Assembly (NCBI GenBank): GCA_039030555.1
Contig: JBCCDY010000009.1
Location: 124,001 to 188,000, forward strand
Direction: 5' to 3'
DNA from: JBCCDY01 sp039030555
GTDB taxonomy: Bacteria > Bacteroidota > Bacteroidia > Cytophagales > Cyclobacteriaceae
DNA: 64,000 bases
Below are positions 1-8,519 of the stretch, piece by piece; the stretch's first letter is position 1, and the number at the start of each line of letters is the position of its first letter. The notes beneath the pieces are model-generated. The model ran no database searches, had not been told where the DNA came from, and was given only the letters and a program-made list of their open reading frames with translations. Both the position numbers and the translations under genes were made by a program.

Positions 1-468
1 GCATCAGCAGGATATTTGAATGGATATTCAGATCCTCAATATATTGAATCACTCCCTCGATTTCATTTACCAACCTTATCTCCAAATACGACTTATCGTG
101 CTTTCGAGATTAGCGGTGATTCGATGCTTCCTCTTGAGCCAGGTACCATTATAATCGGAGGATACTTAGAAGACCTCAGAGAAATAAAGAATGGTAAGCC
201 CTATATTCTTCTCACCAAAGACGAAGGAATTGTTTATAAAAGAGTGTTTAACTATATAGAAGAGAGCAATAAACTGTTTTTGGTTTCAGACAACCAATCA
301 TATAGTCCTTATCATGTAGAATTAGAGAATGTTATCGAAGTGTGGGAGGCAAAAGCCTACATTAGTACAAACTTTCCGGAATCTTCAGAAAACGATAAAA
401 TGTCTATTGAAAAACTAACGGAGATTGTATTAGATCTTCAAAAAGAAGTGATAAAACTTAAAAACTAA
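1..468 (+). CDS. XRE-type regulator, S24/LexA-like C-terminal domain (5' truncated by window)
   Basis: The frame is open from the first base, so the gene begins upstream and only the C-terminal part is visible. The fold matches the S24 (LexA/CI/UmuD) peptidase-like domain. It has the serine motif GDSMLP and the downstream lysine in YKRV, which form the Ser-Lys dyad in this family. The phrase AGYLNGYSDPQYIESLPRF is typical of Bacteroidota regulators in which an N-terminal XRE helix-turn-helix, here out of view, precedes the S24 domain. The last 25 residues look like a coiled coil (EIVLDLQKEVIKL). A TTG at 16 could be misread as a start, but the homologous sequence continues before it. The targets cannot be told from the window. 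The family call is firm; the HTH part is inferred. Confidence 0.85.
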   Translation, partial: ASAGYLNGYSDPQYIESLPRFHLPTLSPNTTYRAFEISGDSMLPLEPGTIIIGGYLEDLREIKNGKPYILLTKDEGIVYKRVFNYIEESNKLFLVSDNQSYSPYHVELENVIEVWEAKAYISTNFPESSENDKMSIEKLTEIVLDLQKEVIKLKN

Positions 469-918
469 TTAGCTGATCAGCTTTTTCCAGTCTTCAAAAC
501 GAGTTGTGATTTGACTGGATAAGCTATCGAAATTTTCCCAACTGTCTTTTACATGGTAGAGCGAAGGAAGATTTTTAACCAAGGTATTCTCGTAGTCTTT
601 TTTATAAATACCCCCTCCGTAGTAGTAGTAGGTAAACATGTTACCTTCTTTGCTGAAAAGCTCATATCCAAGATATCCATCCCATAGTTCACTTAATATA
701 GTACAACCTAATTGACGATTCTGAAATCTATAAATTTGGATATCTGCTTCATCTTCAAAAAACTCTGAATAGAGTTCGTTATCGATAACCCAGCCTAAAT
801 ACATTCCAATGTGAACGTAGGCTTGTTCGATTGGTAACATTTCCGGAAAATTACCTAAAAAATGATTTTTAGCATTGTCATAAATATTCTTCTGGATGCT
901 AGCCTTTTTCTCGATCAT
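469..918 (-). CDS. DUF7832-like hypothetical protein
   Basis: A 149-residue cytosolic protein with no signal peptide. The core around EQAYVHIGMYLGWVIDNELY resembles the DUF7832 family, a group of small uncharacterised bacterial proteins sometimes found among immunity-like genes. The rest is rich in aromatic and acidic residues (a YYYYGGG stretch near residue 97). It converges on the S24 regulator with no gap between the two stop codons. No function is known. The family assignment is from memory of the motif and is moderate. Confidence 0.65.
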   Translation of the reverse strand: MIEKKASIQKNIYDNAKNHFLGNFPEMLPIEQAYVHIGMYLGWVIDNELYSEFFEDEADIQIYRFQNRQLGCTILSELWDGYLGYELFSKEGNMFTYYYYGGGIYKKDYENTLVKNLPSLYHVKDSWENFDSLSSQITTRFEDWKKLIS

Positions 919-1022
919 TTTGAATTCTATTGGTTGAATCTTTTGCTTTTCAAATAGAAGATATAAAAATATTTAGATAAAACCATTTATGAAGTTATTT
1001 GTCAAATAAATGATAAATAATT

Positions 1023-2255
1023 TTACGCAAAAAAGAGGTAGCCCAGTAGTATAGCCGCAACAACACCTACAGCATCTGCGATCAAGCCACAAGTTATTGC
1101 ATATCTGCTCCTTTTGATGTTTACGGCACCGAAATATACCGCAACCACATAAAGCGTAGTTTCGGTTGATCCTTGCATAATACTGGCAATTCTTCCGGAT
1201 AAAGAATCCGGTCCATTGTTTTCTAAAACATCTACCATCATACCACGAGCTCCACTACCGCTTAAAGGCTTCATTAATGCGGTAGGCAAAGCATCTACAA
1301 ACTGAGTATCAATCCCTGACATGCTTAATAGAATGCCAATTCCTTCTGTAATAAAAGTTAAAGCTCCACAGGTTCTGAAAACACCAATAGCTACAAGCAT
1401 AGCCACCAAATATGGAATAATCTTTATAGCTACCCCAAAACCCTCTTTTGCACCTTCTATAAATGATTCGTAAACATTTGCCTTCTTAAGCATGCAGAGC
1501 AAAATGAAATACACAATGATTGAAAATAGAATGAGATTGCTGATGGCCGAAGAATAGACACTTACTGCCTCTTGAGGTAAGTTGGAAATGAAGGCAATTA
1601 AGGAGACGATCAAAACCGTAAGCGCTCCTAGGTACAATAATATCGTTTTATCCAGTAGATTGATCTTTTGGTAGAACGATACAGCCAAAAGGCCTGCTAA
1701 AGTAGAGAAGAAGGTTGCAATAAGAGTAGGTAAAAAAATATCTGAAGGGTCTACAGCTCCGAATTGGTAACGGTATGCCATTATAGTCGTAGGAAGAATG
1801 GTAAGTCCTGAAGTATTCAATACCAAGAACATGATCTGGGCATTTGATGCAACATCTTTATTGGGATTTAGATCTTGCAGTTCGTTCATTGCTTTTAAGC
1901 CCATCGGTGTAGCAGCATTGTCGAGCCCAAGCATGTTGGAAGCCACGTTCATCACCATTGGAGTAAATGCCGGATGATTTTTTGGTACTTCAGGAAATAG
2001 TTTGTAGAAGAAAGGACCAATACCCTTTTGAAGAATTGAGACTATGCCACCATTTTCTCCGATTTTCATTATGCCCATCCAAAGTGTTAAAATACCAGAG
2101 AGAAATAGGGATAGCTCAAAACCAGTTTTCGCATTATCAAAAATGCTTTTTACAAGGGCTGGGAATATCTCAATATTTCCTAAAAAAATCCACTGGAAAA
2201 TACCAGAGAGGAAAGCGATAAAAAAGAATGAGATCCAAATGTAATTTAAGGTCAT
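1023..2255 (-). CDS. SpmA-SpmB fusion, nucleoside-recognition (Gate) membrane protein
   Basis: A 410-residue polytopic inner-membrane protein. The N-terminal half carries the SpmA-like signature NAATPMGLKAMNEL; the C-terminal half carries the SpmB-like signature GSTETTLYVVAVYFG followed by a terminal hydrophobic helix. In Firmicutes these are two spore-maturation proteins. Bacteroidota do not sporulate and usually have them as one fused gene, as here. The Gate/nucleoside-recognition domain suggests transport, but the substrate is not established. About ten hydrophobic segments are visible. The gene stands alone, divergent from the lipoprotein gene to its right. Confidence 0.9.
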   Translation of the reverse strand: MTLNYIWISFFFIAFLSGIFQWIFLGNIEIFPALVKSIFDNAKTGFELSLFLSGILTLWMGIMKIGENGGIVSILQKGIGPFFYKLFPEVPKNHPAFTPMVMNVASNMLGLDNAATPMGLKAMNELQDLNPNKDVASNAQIMFLVLNTSGLTILPTTIMAYRYQFGAVDPSDIFLPTLIATFFSTLAGLLAVSFYQKINLLDKTILLYLGALTVLIVSLIAFISNLPQEAVSVYSSAISNLILFSIIVYFILLCMLKKANVYESFIEGAKEGFGVAIKIIPYLVAMLVAIGVFRTCGALTFITEGIGILLSMSGIDTQFVDALPTALMKPLSGSGARGMMVDVLENNGPDSLSGRIASIMQGSTETTLYVVAVYFGAVNIKRSRYAITCGLIADAVGVVAAILLGYLFFA

Positions 2256-2295
2256 ACGGAAACTTCAATCGAAAGCTTCTAAGATATGAATTCTT

Positions 2296-2322
2296 TTGAT
2301 CGAACATTTTCTATTTACTTTG
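2296..2322 (+). promoter_or_regulatory. Possible Bacteroidota promoter for the 2339 lipoprotein gene
   Basis: A TTG at 2296-2298 is followed after 17 bases by TACTTTG at 2316-2322, close to the Bacteroidota housekeeping pattern (TTG, 17-23 bases, TAnnTTTG). Initiation would fall about ten bases before the ATG at 2339. This is pattern matching only. Confidence 0.35.
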
Positions 2323-2338
2323 GGGTTGATTAAGAAAT

Positions 2339-3061
2339 ATGGTCAAACAGATAATTTACCTTTTAATCTTTTTTGCCGGCTTCATGGTTTCTTGTGTGAA
2401 TTCTGATGAAGGGCCCGTACTGTTGAGAGAAACACAACTAACAAGACTCATTACAGGTGATTCTTCCAAAGTATGGCAGTTGATGTCTAGATCATTAGAT
2501 GGTATTCCTGAGGGCCTGGACGACTGTGAATTGGATGATGTAATCGTAGTAGGAGCTTCTGCAGACAGTATACTTATTGTTTTCCTTCAGGGAGCAGTGG
2601 CATGTCCGGAAGTTGTAGAGGATTTCATCGTAAGTACAGAAATAGAAGATTTAATGCCTGTCGATACTACTATATTCACACAAGGCGACTCCGTAGTAAT
2701 TGTTTCTTACGATAGCACAGTAATAGATTTAGATTCCATGATCACTAGAGTTTTTCAAATAATAGATACGTTGGAGGTTCCAATTATAGACTCTGTGTTG
2801 GTAGATTCAATAATAGTTTCTCAGCCAATAACCACCATTGATCGGGACACTGCCGTTTTCGTTCAATTTGGTTCCCTTAATCCGAGCTCTAGTAATCAAA
2901 TTTTTCAAGACACATTAAACTTCAGAAGGTTCAAACAGGAAGGCCTGACTGATTCTACTGAGATTGTAATAGAATTACTCACTTCTGAAATGCTCAATTG
3001 GGCTATCCAATCAGATTCAGGAGTACTTAGAGAAGAATACCAGTTTATTGAGGGCCTTTGA
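2339..3061 (+). CDS. Hypothetical lipoprotein
   Basis: A 240-residue protein with a hydrophobic leader and a lipobox-like FMVSC placing the lipidated cysteine at residue 19. The mature part is unusually rich in Asp, Ser, Thr, Val and Ile, with repeated short phrases such as DTTIF, DSVVIV and DSTVIDLDS around residues 115-170. This suggests an extended beta-rich, acidic surface. I recognise no domain. Its last 17 bases overlap the end of the convergent rsmE gene. It is probably anchored in the outer membrane; the role is unknown. Confidence 0.75.
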   Translation: MVKQIIYLLIFFAGFMVSCVNSDEGPVLLRETQLTRLITGDSSKVWQLMSRSLDGIPEGLDDCELDDVIVVGASADSILIVFLQGAVACPEVVEDFIVSTEIEDLMPVDTTIFTQGDSVVIVSYDSTVIDLDSMITRVFQIIDTLEVPIIDSVLVDSIIVSQPITTIDRDTAVFVQFGSLNPSSSNQIFQDTLNFRRFKQEGLTDSTEIVIELLTSEMLNWAIQSDSGVLREEYQFIEGL

Positions 3062-3770
3062 GTTCGTTTTTTATAGCAACGAATGAACAGATGTGAACTG
3101 CAGCAGTCTCCGTTCTCAAAACAGAATCGCCCAGACTGAGGCCTCTAAAGTTATGATTCAAACATAATTCTAATTCACTATCGGTAAAGTCTCCTTCAGG
3201 TCCTATCATGATCGTAAAGTGCTCTTGTTCCAAGCCCATCAAGTCCTTAAGTGTACTTGTTCTACCCGACATTAAATGTGCTAGGTATTTTTGACTTTGA
3301 TGATCATTCAGAAGAGATAAGATATCTTTTAAGGGCTTCAACTCATGTAATCTGGGTAGATATTTATTTCCGGATTGCTTCAGGGCACTAATTGCCTTTT
3401 TTTCTATCCTTTCCATGTTAATGTTCTTCCGCTCACTTCTTGAACATTTCATAAAAAAGATTTCTTCAATACCTATTTCAACAGCTTTTTCTACGAACCA
3501 CTCTAATCTATCGATGCTCTTAGGTGGAGAAAAGCAAACAGTTAAGTTTAGCTTCCGTTTCTCGTAACTCTTTTTGTTAATAATTTTTATGATACTCTTT
3601 TTTGGATTTGGCTCTTGAATAATCCCCTCATACAAGTTTCCTTTACCGTCTAGGAGCTTGATATTCTCACCCTGTTTTAATCTTAATACTTTTATACAAT
3701 GTTGTGATTCTTGTAAGCTTAAATGAGCTTTATTTGCATCAATATCATCACAAAAAAATCGATTGGTCAT
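3045..3770 (-). CDS. rsmE: 16S rRNA m3U1498 methyltransferase RsmE
   Basis: A 241-residue SPOUT-family RNA methyltransferase that methylates N3 of U1498 in 16S rRNA. The N-terminal PUA-like half contains HCIKVLRLKQGE. The C-terminal knot carries the diagnostic motifs MIGPEGDFTDSELE and LSLGDSVLRTETA, which build the SAM pocket. The length is normal for the family. The ATG at 3770 is clear. The stop lies inside the tail of the convergent lipoprotein gene (17-base overlap). Confidence 0.95.
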   Translation of the reverse strand: MTNRFFCDDIDANKAHLSLQESQHCIKVLRLKQGENIKLLDGKGNLYEGIIQEPNPKKSIIKIINKKSYEKRKLNLTVCFSPPKSIDRLEWFVEKAVEIGIEEIFFMKCSRSERKNINMERIEKKAISALKQSGNKYLPRLHELKPLKDILSLLNDHQSQKYLAHLMSGRTSTLKDLMGLEQEHFTIMIGPEGDFTDSELELCLNHNFRGLSLGDSVLRTETAAVHICSFVAIKNELKGPQ

Positions 3771-3829
3771 ATTAATCTATACTTAAAATATAGAGGCATT
3801 AAACCTTCTTAGTCAAATAATTAAGATTA

Positions 3830-3861
3830 TTGCACTCGTTAGAATATTTCTATTAAATTTA
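3830..3861 (+). promoter_or_regulatory. Possible promoter of the TIR-STAND operon
   Basis: A TTG at 3830-3832, then 21 bases, then TAAATTTA at 3854-3861, one base off TAnnTTTG. The ATG of the first operon gene is 28 bases further on. The surrounding 118-base spacer is strongly AT-rich and is the only room for a promoter before the operon. Weak evidence. Confidence 0.3.
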
Positions 3862-3888
3862 ATCATATAAACTGTTGTTTCTAAAAAT

Positions 3889-5373
3889 ATGCCCGAAGCC
3901 CCAGAAATTTTAATCAGCTACTCCAAAGTCGATAACGATGGTGAAAACAGCGGCGGGGGCTGGGTTGATAATTTCAAGAATTTTTTGGAAGCCTTACTTG
4001 CCCAGATGTTGAAAACTTCTCCAAGTATTGGGTTGATCAATGAAGACTCAGATCACGCATCTGAGACCTATGAAGGCTCTACCGTTTTAATTGCCTTACT
4101 CTCAGAGTCCTTCCTGAATAAAGAACAGTTGATGGCTGGCTTAAGTAATTTTGCAAAGCTGAAGTCATCCAAAGACGAATTGAGTATTAATGGAAACCCT
4201 ACACTTTATCAGGTTTTACTAAATCCTGTAGAGGTTTCCCATTTACCATCTTTGGTTTCTGAATTAATATCATATAATTTTTTTGAGATCAATCCTAAAA
4301 CAGGAATAGTCGAACCCTATGAACGTTTTTTTGGATCAAAAGCTGGAAAGAAGTTTTGGATGAAACTGGTGGATATGTCTTATGATTTATCTCGCGTACT
4401 TATATCAACTAATCCGAGGTATTCCGTTCATGAAAATATTAGAAAGGAAGATGAGGTGATTTACCTCGCTGAAACGGGTATAGACCTTGTACAACATCGG
4501 GATACCATAAGAAGGGAGTTGATCAGGTATGGATTCACTGTTTTGCCTGACCGAAGGTTGCCGAAAAGTAAAGATTTACTTCAGAGAACAATTAAGTCTG
4601 ATATTGAAAAATCAAACCTTTCCATTCATTTAGTTGGGGAAGATTATGGAAAGGTTTCTGATGGAATGGATATTTCCGTTGTGGAATTACAGAATAAGAT
4701 TTCCACAGAATACAGCCTCTCGGAAGATTCTAAAAATAAACCTCATGGCTTCAGAAGATTGATATGGATAGCTCCAAAGCTTACCAACATGACGGAGCGA
4801 CAAAAGATCTTTATTGAAAGCTTAAGAAGTGATACGGAAAATTTGGAGAGTGCGGAGATCATGCAAACTTCCATTCACGATCTAAGAACGGTCCTAAGAA
4901 ATCAACTGATCTATAAGAAGCAAGCCAGTATGACTTCACAGATCAATCATGAAGATGATACATCAGGCTCTTCGAAAGTTTACATTATAGTTGACAGACG
5001 TGATCTGGAAGATTCCAAGCCATTAGCAGAGCTTTTGAGAAAAAAAGGAATAGAAGTTCTATATACAGATTATAATAAAGACCTCTTGGAACTTAGAAAT
5101 GATCATCAATATAACTTAACAAAATGTGATGGTTCTATCATATATTTCGGAAGAGCCAATGAAGAATGGATGAAGACTAAGATCCAGGATATATTAAAAT
5201 CTCCTGGATTTGGAAGAAATAAGCCTATGAGGGCTAAAGCAATTATTTTAGAAGAAGGTAAAAAACTCAGTGAGGAAAGCCTGAAACGATCTGATTCACT
5301 GGTGCTGAATAAGAAAGGCTCAAGTATAGATGAAGAGTTTTTGAAACCGTTTCTTGAACGATTAGAGCACTGA
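3889..5373 (+). CDS. TIR-domain protein with DUF4062-like and second TIR-like modules
   Basis: A 494-residue soluble protein in three parts. Residues about 5-160 form an N-terminal TIR domain (ILISYSKVDND; ALLSESF). Residues about 187-260 resemble DUF4062 (YLAETGIDLVQHRDTIRREL, LPDRRLP, LSIHLVGEDYG). Residues about 363-490 look like another Rossmann/TIR fold (VYIIVDRRDLED, then DGSIIYFGRANEEW and FGRNKPMRAKAI). This three-part layout is known to me from proteins encoded beside nSTAND1-WD40 ATPases, where TIR proteins act as adaptors or NAD-consuming effectors. By eye, the first TIR lacks a glutamate at the usual catalytic position (EQLMAGL where other TIRs have WCxxEL), so enzymatic activity is doubtful. 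It is the first gene of the operon; the next ATG is 2 bases after its stop. Confidence 0.85.
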   Translation: MPEAPEILISYSKVDNDGENSGGGWVDNFKNFLEALLAQMLKTSPSIGLINEDSDHASETYEGSTVLIALLSESFLNKEQLMAGLSNFAKLKSSKDELSINGNPTLYQVLLNPVEVSHLPSLVSELISYNFFEINPKTGIVEPYERFFGSKAGKKFWMKLVDMSYDLSRVLISTNPRYSVHENIRKEDEVIYLAETGIDLVQHRDTIRRELIRYGFTVLPDRRLPKSKDLLQRTIKSDIEKSNLSIHLVGEDYGKVSDGMDISVVELQNKISTEYSLSEDSKNKPHGFRRLIWIAPKLTNMTERQKIFIESLRSDTENLESAEIMQTSIHDLRTVLRNQLIYKKQASMTSQINHEDDTSGSSKVYIIVDRRDLEDSKPLAELLRKKGIEVLYTDYNKDLLELRNDHQYNLTKCDGSIIYFGRANEEWMKTKIQDILKSPGFGRNKPMRAKAIILEEGKKLSEESLKRSDSLVLNKKGSSIDEEFLKPFLERLEH

Positions 5374-5375
5374 TT

Positions 5376-8300
5376 ATGAGTGAAAAAGAATTATTAGAGC
5401 TCAAAAAAAATGATTTCAAGGCATTCAATGCCATAATGAATCCGTTCCCGGGATTACGTCCATTCGGTGTAGAAGAAAGTCATTTATTTTTTGGAAGAGA
5501 AGGGCAAAGCGATGAGGTTCTTGAGAAGCTATCGATTAATAAATTCACTGCAATTCTAGGAACCTCGGGAAGTGGTAAATCTTCCCTGATGTACTGTGGT
5601 GTAATCCCCATATTGCACGGAGGGTTTTTGGCTGAAGCAGGTTCAAACTGGCGTATCGTAGTAGCAAGACCAGGCGTAAGTCCGATCGATAACCTTGCTG
5701 AAGCGCTACTCAGAAAAGACCATGAATATATCCAAGCCGATGAAGATGGTAAACTTCTGAAGAAGACCATTTCGGCCTCTGTATTAAGAACCAGTTCTTT
5801 AGGTTTAGTAGAAGCTGTTCGTCAGCTCAATAAAACGGAGAACGAAAACTTCTTCATATTAATAGATCAGTTCGAAGAATTATTCAGATACAATAAAGTT
5901 CAAAACAAGCTTAGTGAAGCCAATGAGTCTATTGCTTTTGTCAATCTCTTATTGGAGGCTATAAATCAATCGGAACAACCTATTTATGTGGCTGTAACCA
6001 TGCGCTCCGATTTTATAGGAGAATGTGCTCAATTTCCAGAGTTGACTCAAAAAATTAACGATAGCCACTACCTCATTCCACAAATGATAAGGGAGCAAAA
6101 GCATCAGGCTATTGAAGGGCCAGTTGCTGTAGGTGGTGGAAAAGTCAGTCATAGATTAGTGCAGCAAATCCTGAATGATGTCGGAGATAATCCTGACCAG
6201 CTGCCGATCATGCAACATGCTCTAATGAGAACCTGGAGTTATTGGGCTGAAAATTCGGTTGATTTTGAAGAGCCGATGGACTTAGTCCATTATGATGCGA
6301 TAGGGCGATTGGCTGATGCCTTGAACTTACATGCCGATGAAGCTTACAACGAGCTTACGAAAAGAGAGCAAAAAGTATGCGAGATAATGTTCAAAGCCCT
6401 GACCGAAGCTGGGGCTGAAAGTTCAGGTATTAGGAGGCCTACTGAATTAGGCGTTATCGCTAAGATTGCGGGTGTCAATTCAAGCGAAGTTGTAAAAGTT
6501 GTAGATAAATTCAGAGAGCCCGGAAGGTCATTATTGATGCCACCGTTTGGCATCAAGTTATCAAGCGATACCGTCATTGATATTTCGCACGAAAGTTTGA
6601 TGCGGAACTGGAGCCGATTAAAATCCTGGGTGGAAGAAGAGGCTGCCTCTTCCAGAATGTACCTGAAGCTAGCTGATGCAGCCAGGGCTTACCAGGAAGG
6701 TAAAGCCAGTCTTTGGAAAATGCCTGATTTGCAATTGGCGATCAACTGGCAAAACGACCACAACCCTACTCCGGTTTGGGGACAACGATATCATCTCGCT
6801 TATGAGCGCACGATGGTTTTCTTGCAAACCAGTGTTGAAGAATACGAGAAGGAGAAGGAGAACCGTGAAAGACTTCAAAGAAGAAAACTAAAAAGAGCTC
6901 GAAATATTGCAATCGCAGCGGGCTTAATTGGGTTCATTATGATCTTCTTAGTTGTACTTGCACAGACAAAAGCAACTGAAGCAGAAAAATCCAGAATTCA
7001 GGCTGAGGAAAGCGCGGAAGAAGCAAAGGCCAATGCTCTCATAGCTATTCAAAAGGAGGAAGAAGCTCGTCTGGAAGCACAGAGAGCTGATAGTTCTGCG
7101 AGAGTAGCAGAGGTTAGGAGAACAGAAGCCTTGCAAGCGCAGGAAGAAGCCCAAAAAGAAAGAGACAATGCTTTACAGCAAGAACAGATTGCTCAGGCTG
7201 AAAAATTAAGAGCGGAACAAAATGAGCGCGCTGCTAATTTGGCAACAGATCAAGCTAAAGAGTCTGCTTTAGCAGCGGAAAAAGCACGTAAAGAAGCGGA
7301 ACAAAGAAGAATAGAGGCAGACAGGCTTCGTTTTCAATCCATTGCCCGTTCTATGGCCATTAAATCAGAGCAGATTGAGGATCCGCAAACCAAAGCACTC
7401 GTAGCTTTACAAGCTTATAAATTCAATACGGAATACGATGGTAATTTCTATGATCATGATATTTATTCTGGCTTGTATGATGCTTTGAAAGCGATCACTA
7501 GTGATACCATCAACGAGTTGAGAGGGCATACGGGTACGATAAGGTCTTTGGTTTACTCAAACCAGGAAAAGGCGTACTTTACAGCTGGCGGTACAGGAGA
7601 GATTTTGAAATGGGAAGGAGAAGACATAAAAAATTGGAAGAATACAGTTTTTAAAGAACGTCCTGAAGGCAATAAGCTACTTCGTATAATTCAAATAAAT
7701 AATGATGGAAGTAAAATAACTTCTGGTTACAATAGTGGAAAAATAGAGGTATTGGACGCGAGAAGTGGTTCCGTGGAGGAGTTAGAAGCTCACAGCTTTA
7801 TAGTAAAAGATATTGAATTTTTGGATGATGCTTCTTTTGTTTCTTTGGATACGGAAGGAAATTTAAAGCAATTCAAAGACGGATCATTTACAGATCTTAT
7901 TTCTGATCAACCACTCTTAAACTCCGTGGTGCTCCGCCCCGGCACTATGGTACTTTATCTGGGTTATAAAGATGGAAGGATCGAAAGTTTTGATGTCAGT
8001 AATTCTGAAAAGGCCCAAATGCAAATTCAAATGGGGTCGGAAGGTATCGAAGCCATGCAATTCAGTCATAACGGCAATATACTAGCAATAGGGGAGAACG
8101 ATGGGGCAGTAAAAGTATGGGATTTAAAAAACGGGAATACCATCGCCGATTTAAAAGGGGATAATTCTCCAATAACGGATATTGAATTTTCGTATGATGA
8201 TCAATTGATGGCTGTTTCTAATCAAGGTCTTTTGGCCAATATTTACAACCTGAATAATATCAATGAACTTCCTATCAGTTTAGATGATTTCGATGATTGG

Positions 8301-8516
8301 GCATGGTCTGTCTCCTTTACTCAGGATAATGATTTTTTAATGACAGGTTCTTCTGACGAAGTCTTGAGGATCTGGCCAACAAATATGGCTGTGATGGCCG
8401 ACCTGTTTTGTGATCAATTGAAAAGGAATATGACCGATCGAGAATGGATCCAATATGTTGGAGATGGAATAGACTACGAAGAAACTTGCCCAGGCCTTTT
8501 AAAAGGTTCAGAATAA
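5376..8516 (+). CDS. nSTAND1 ATPase with membrane span, coiled coil and WD40 propeller
   Basis: A 1046-residue STAND-type signalling NTPase. The opening phrase NPFPGLRPFGVEESHLFFGR is the nSTAND1 hallmark. Walker A is GTSGSGKSS with K68; Walker B is ILIDQFEELF with D164; both look intact. A winged-helix-like segment follows to about residue 470. One hydrophobic span lies at about 511-531, preceded by a basic stretch (RRKLKRAR). Residues about 535-665 are an Ala/Glu/Lys/Arg-rich coiled coil. WD40 repeats run from about 713 to 1015 (for example AVKVWDLKNG and VLRIWP), with a conserved tail ending near CPGLL. The positive-inside rule would put the ATPase in the cytosol and the propeller in the periplasm, which is inference. 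It sits between the TIR gene (2-base gap) and the barrel gene (3-base gap). Confidence 0.92.
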   Translation: MSEKELLELKKNDFKAFNAIMNPFPGLRPFGVEESHLFFGREGQSDEVLEKLSINKFTAILGTSGSGKSSLMYCGVIPILHGGFLAEAGSNWRIVVARPGVSPIDNLAEALLRKDHEYIQADEDGKLLKKTISASVLRTSSLGLVEAVRQLNKTENENFFILIDQFEELFRYNKVQNKLSEANESIAFVNLLLEAINQSEQPIYVAVTMRSDFIGECAQFPELTQKINDSHYLIPQMIREQKHQAIEGPVAVGGGKVSHRLVQQILNDVGDNPDQLPIMQHALMRTWSYWAENSVDFEEPMDLVHYDAIGRLADALNLHADEAYNELTKREQKVCEIMFKALTEAGAESSGIRRPTELGVIAKIAGVNSSEVVKVVDKFREPGRSLLMPPFGIKLSSDTVIDISHESLMRNWSRLKSWVEEEAASSRMYLKLADAARAYQEGKASLWKMPDLQLAINWQNDHNPTPVWGQRYHLAYERTMVFLQTSVEEYEKEKENRERLQRRKLKRARNIAIAAGLIGFIMIFLVVLAQTKATEAEKSRIQAEESAEEAKANALIAIQKEEEARLEAQRADSSARVAEVRRTEALQAQEEAQKERDNALQQEQIAQAEKLRAEQNERAANLATDQAKESALAAEKARKEAEQRRIEADRLRFQSIARSMAIKSEQIEDPQTKALVALQAYKFNTEYDGNFYDHDIYSGLYDALKAITSDTINELRGHTGTIRSLVYSNQEKAYFTAGGTGEILKWEGEDIKNWKNTVFKERPEGNKLLRIIQINNDGSKITSGYNSGKIEVLDARSGSVEELEAHSFIVKDIEFLDDASFVSLDTEGNLKQFKDGSFTDLISDQPLLNSVVLRPGTMVLYLGYKDGRIESFDVSNSEKAQMQIQMGSEGIEAMQFSHNGNILAIGENDGAVKVWDLKNGNTIADLKGDNSPITDIEFSYDDQLMAVSNQGLLANIYNLNNINELPISLDDFDDWAWSVSFTQDNDFLMTGSSDEVLRIWPTNMAVMADLFCDQLKRNMTDREWIQYVGDGIDYEETCPGLLKGSE

Positions 8517-8519
8517 CAG

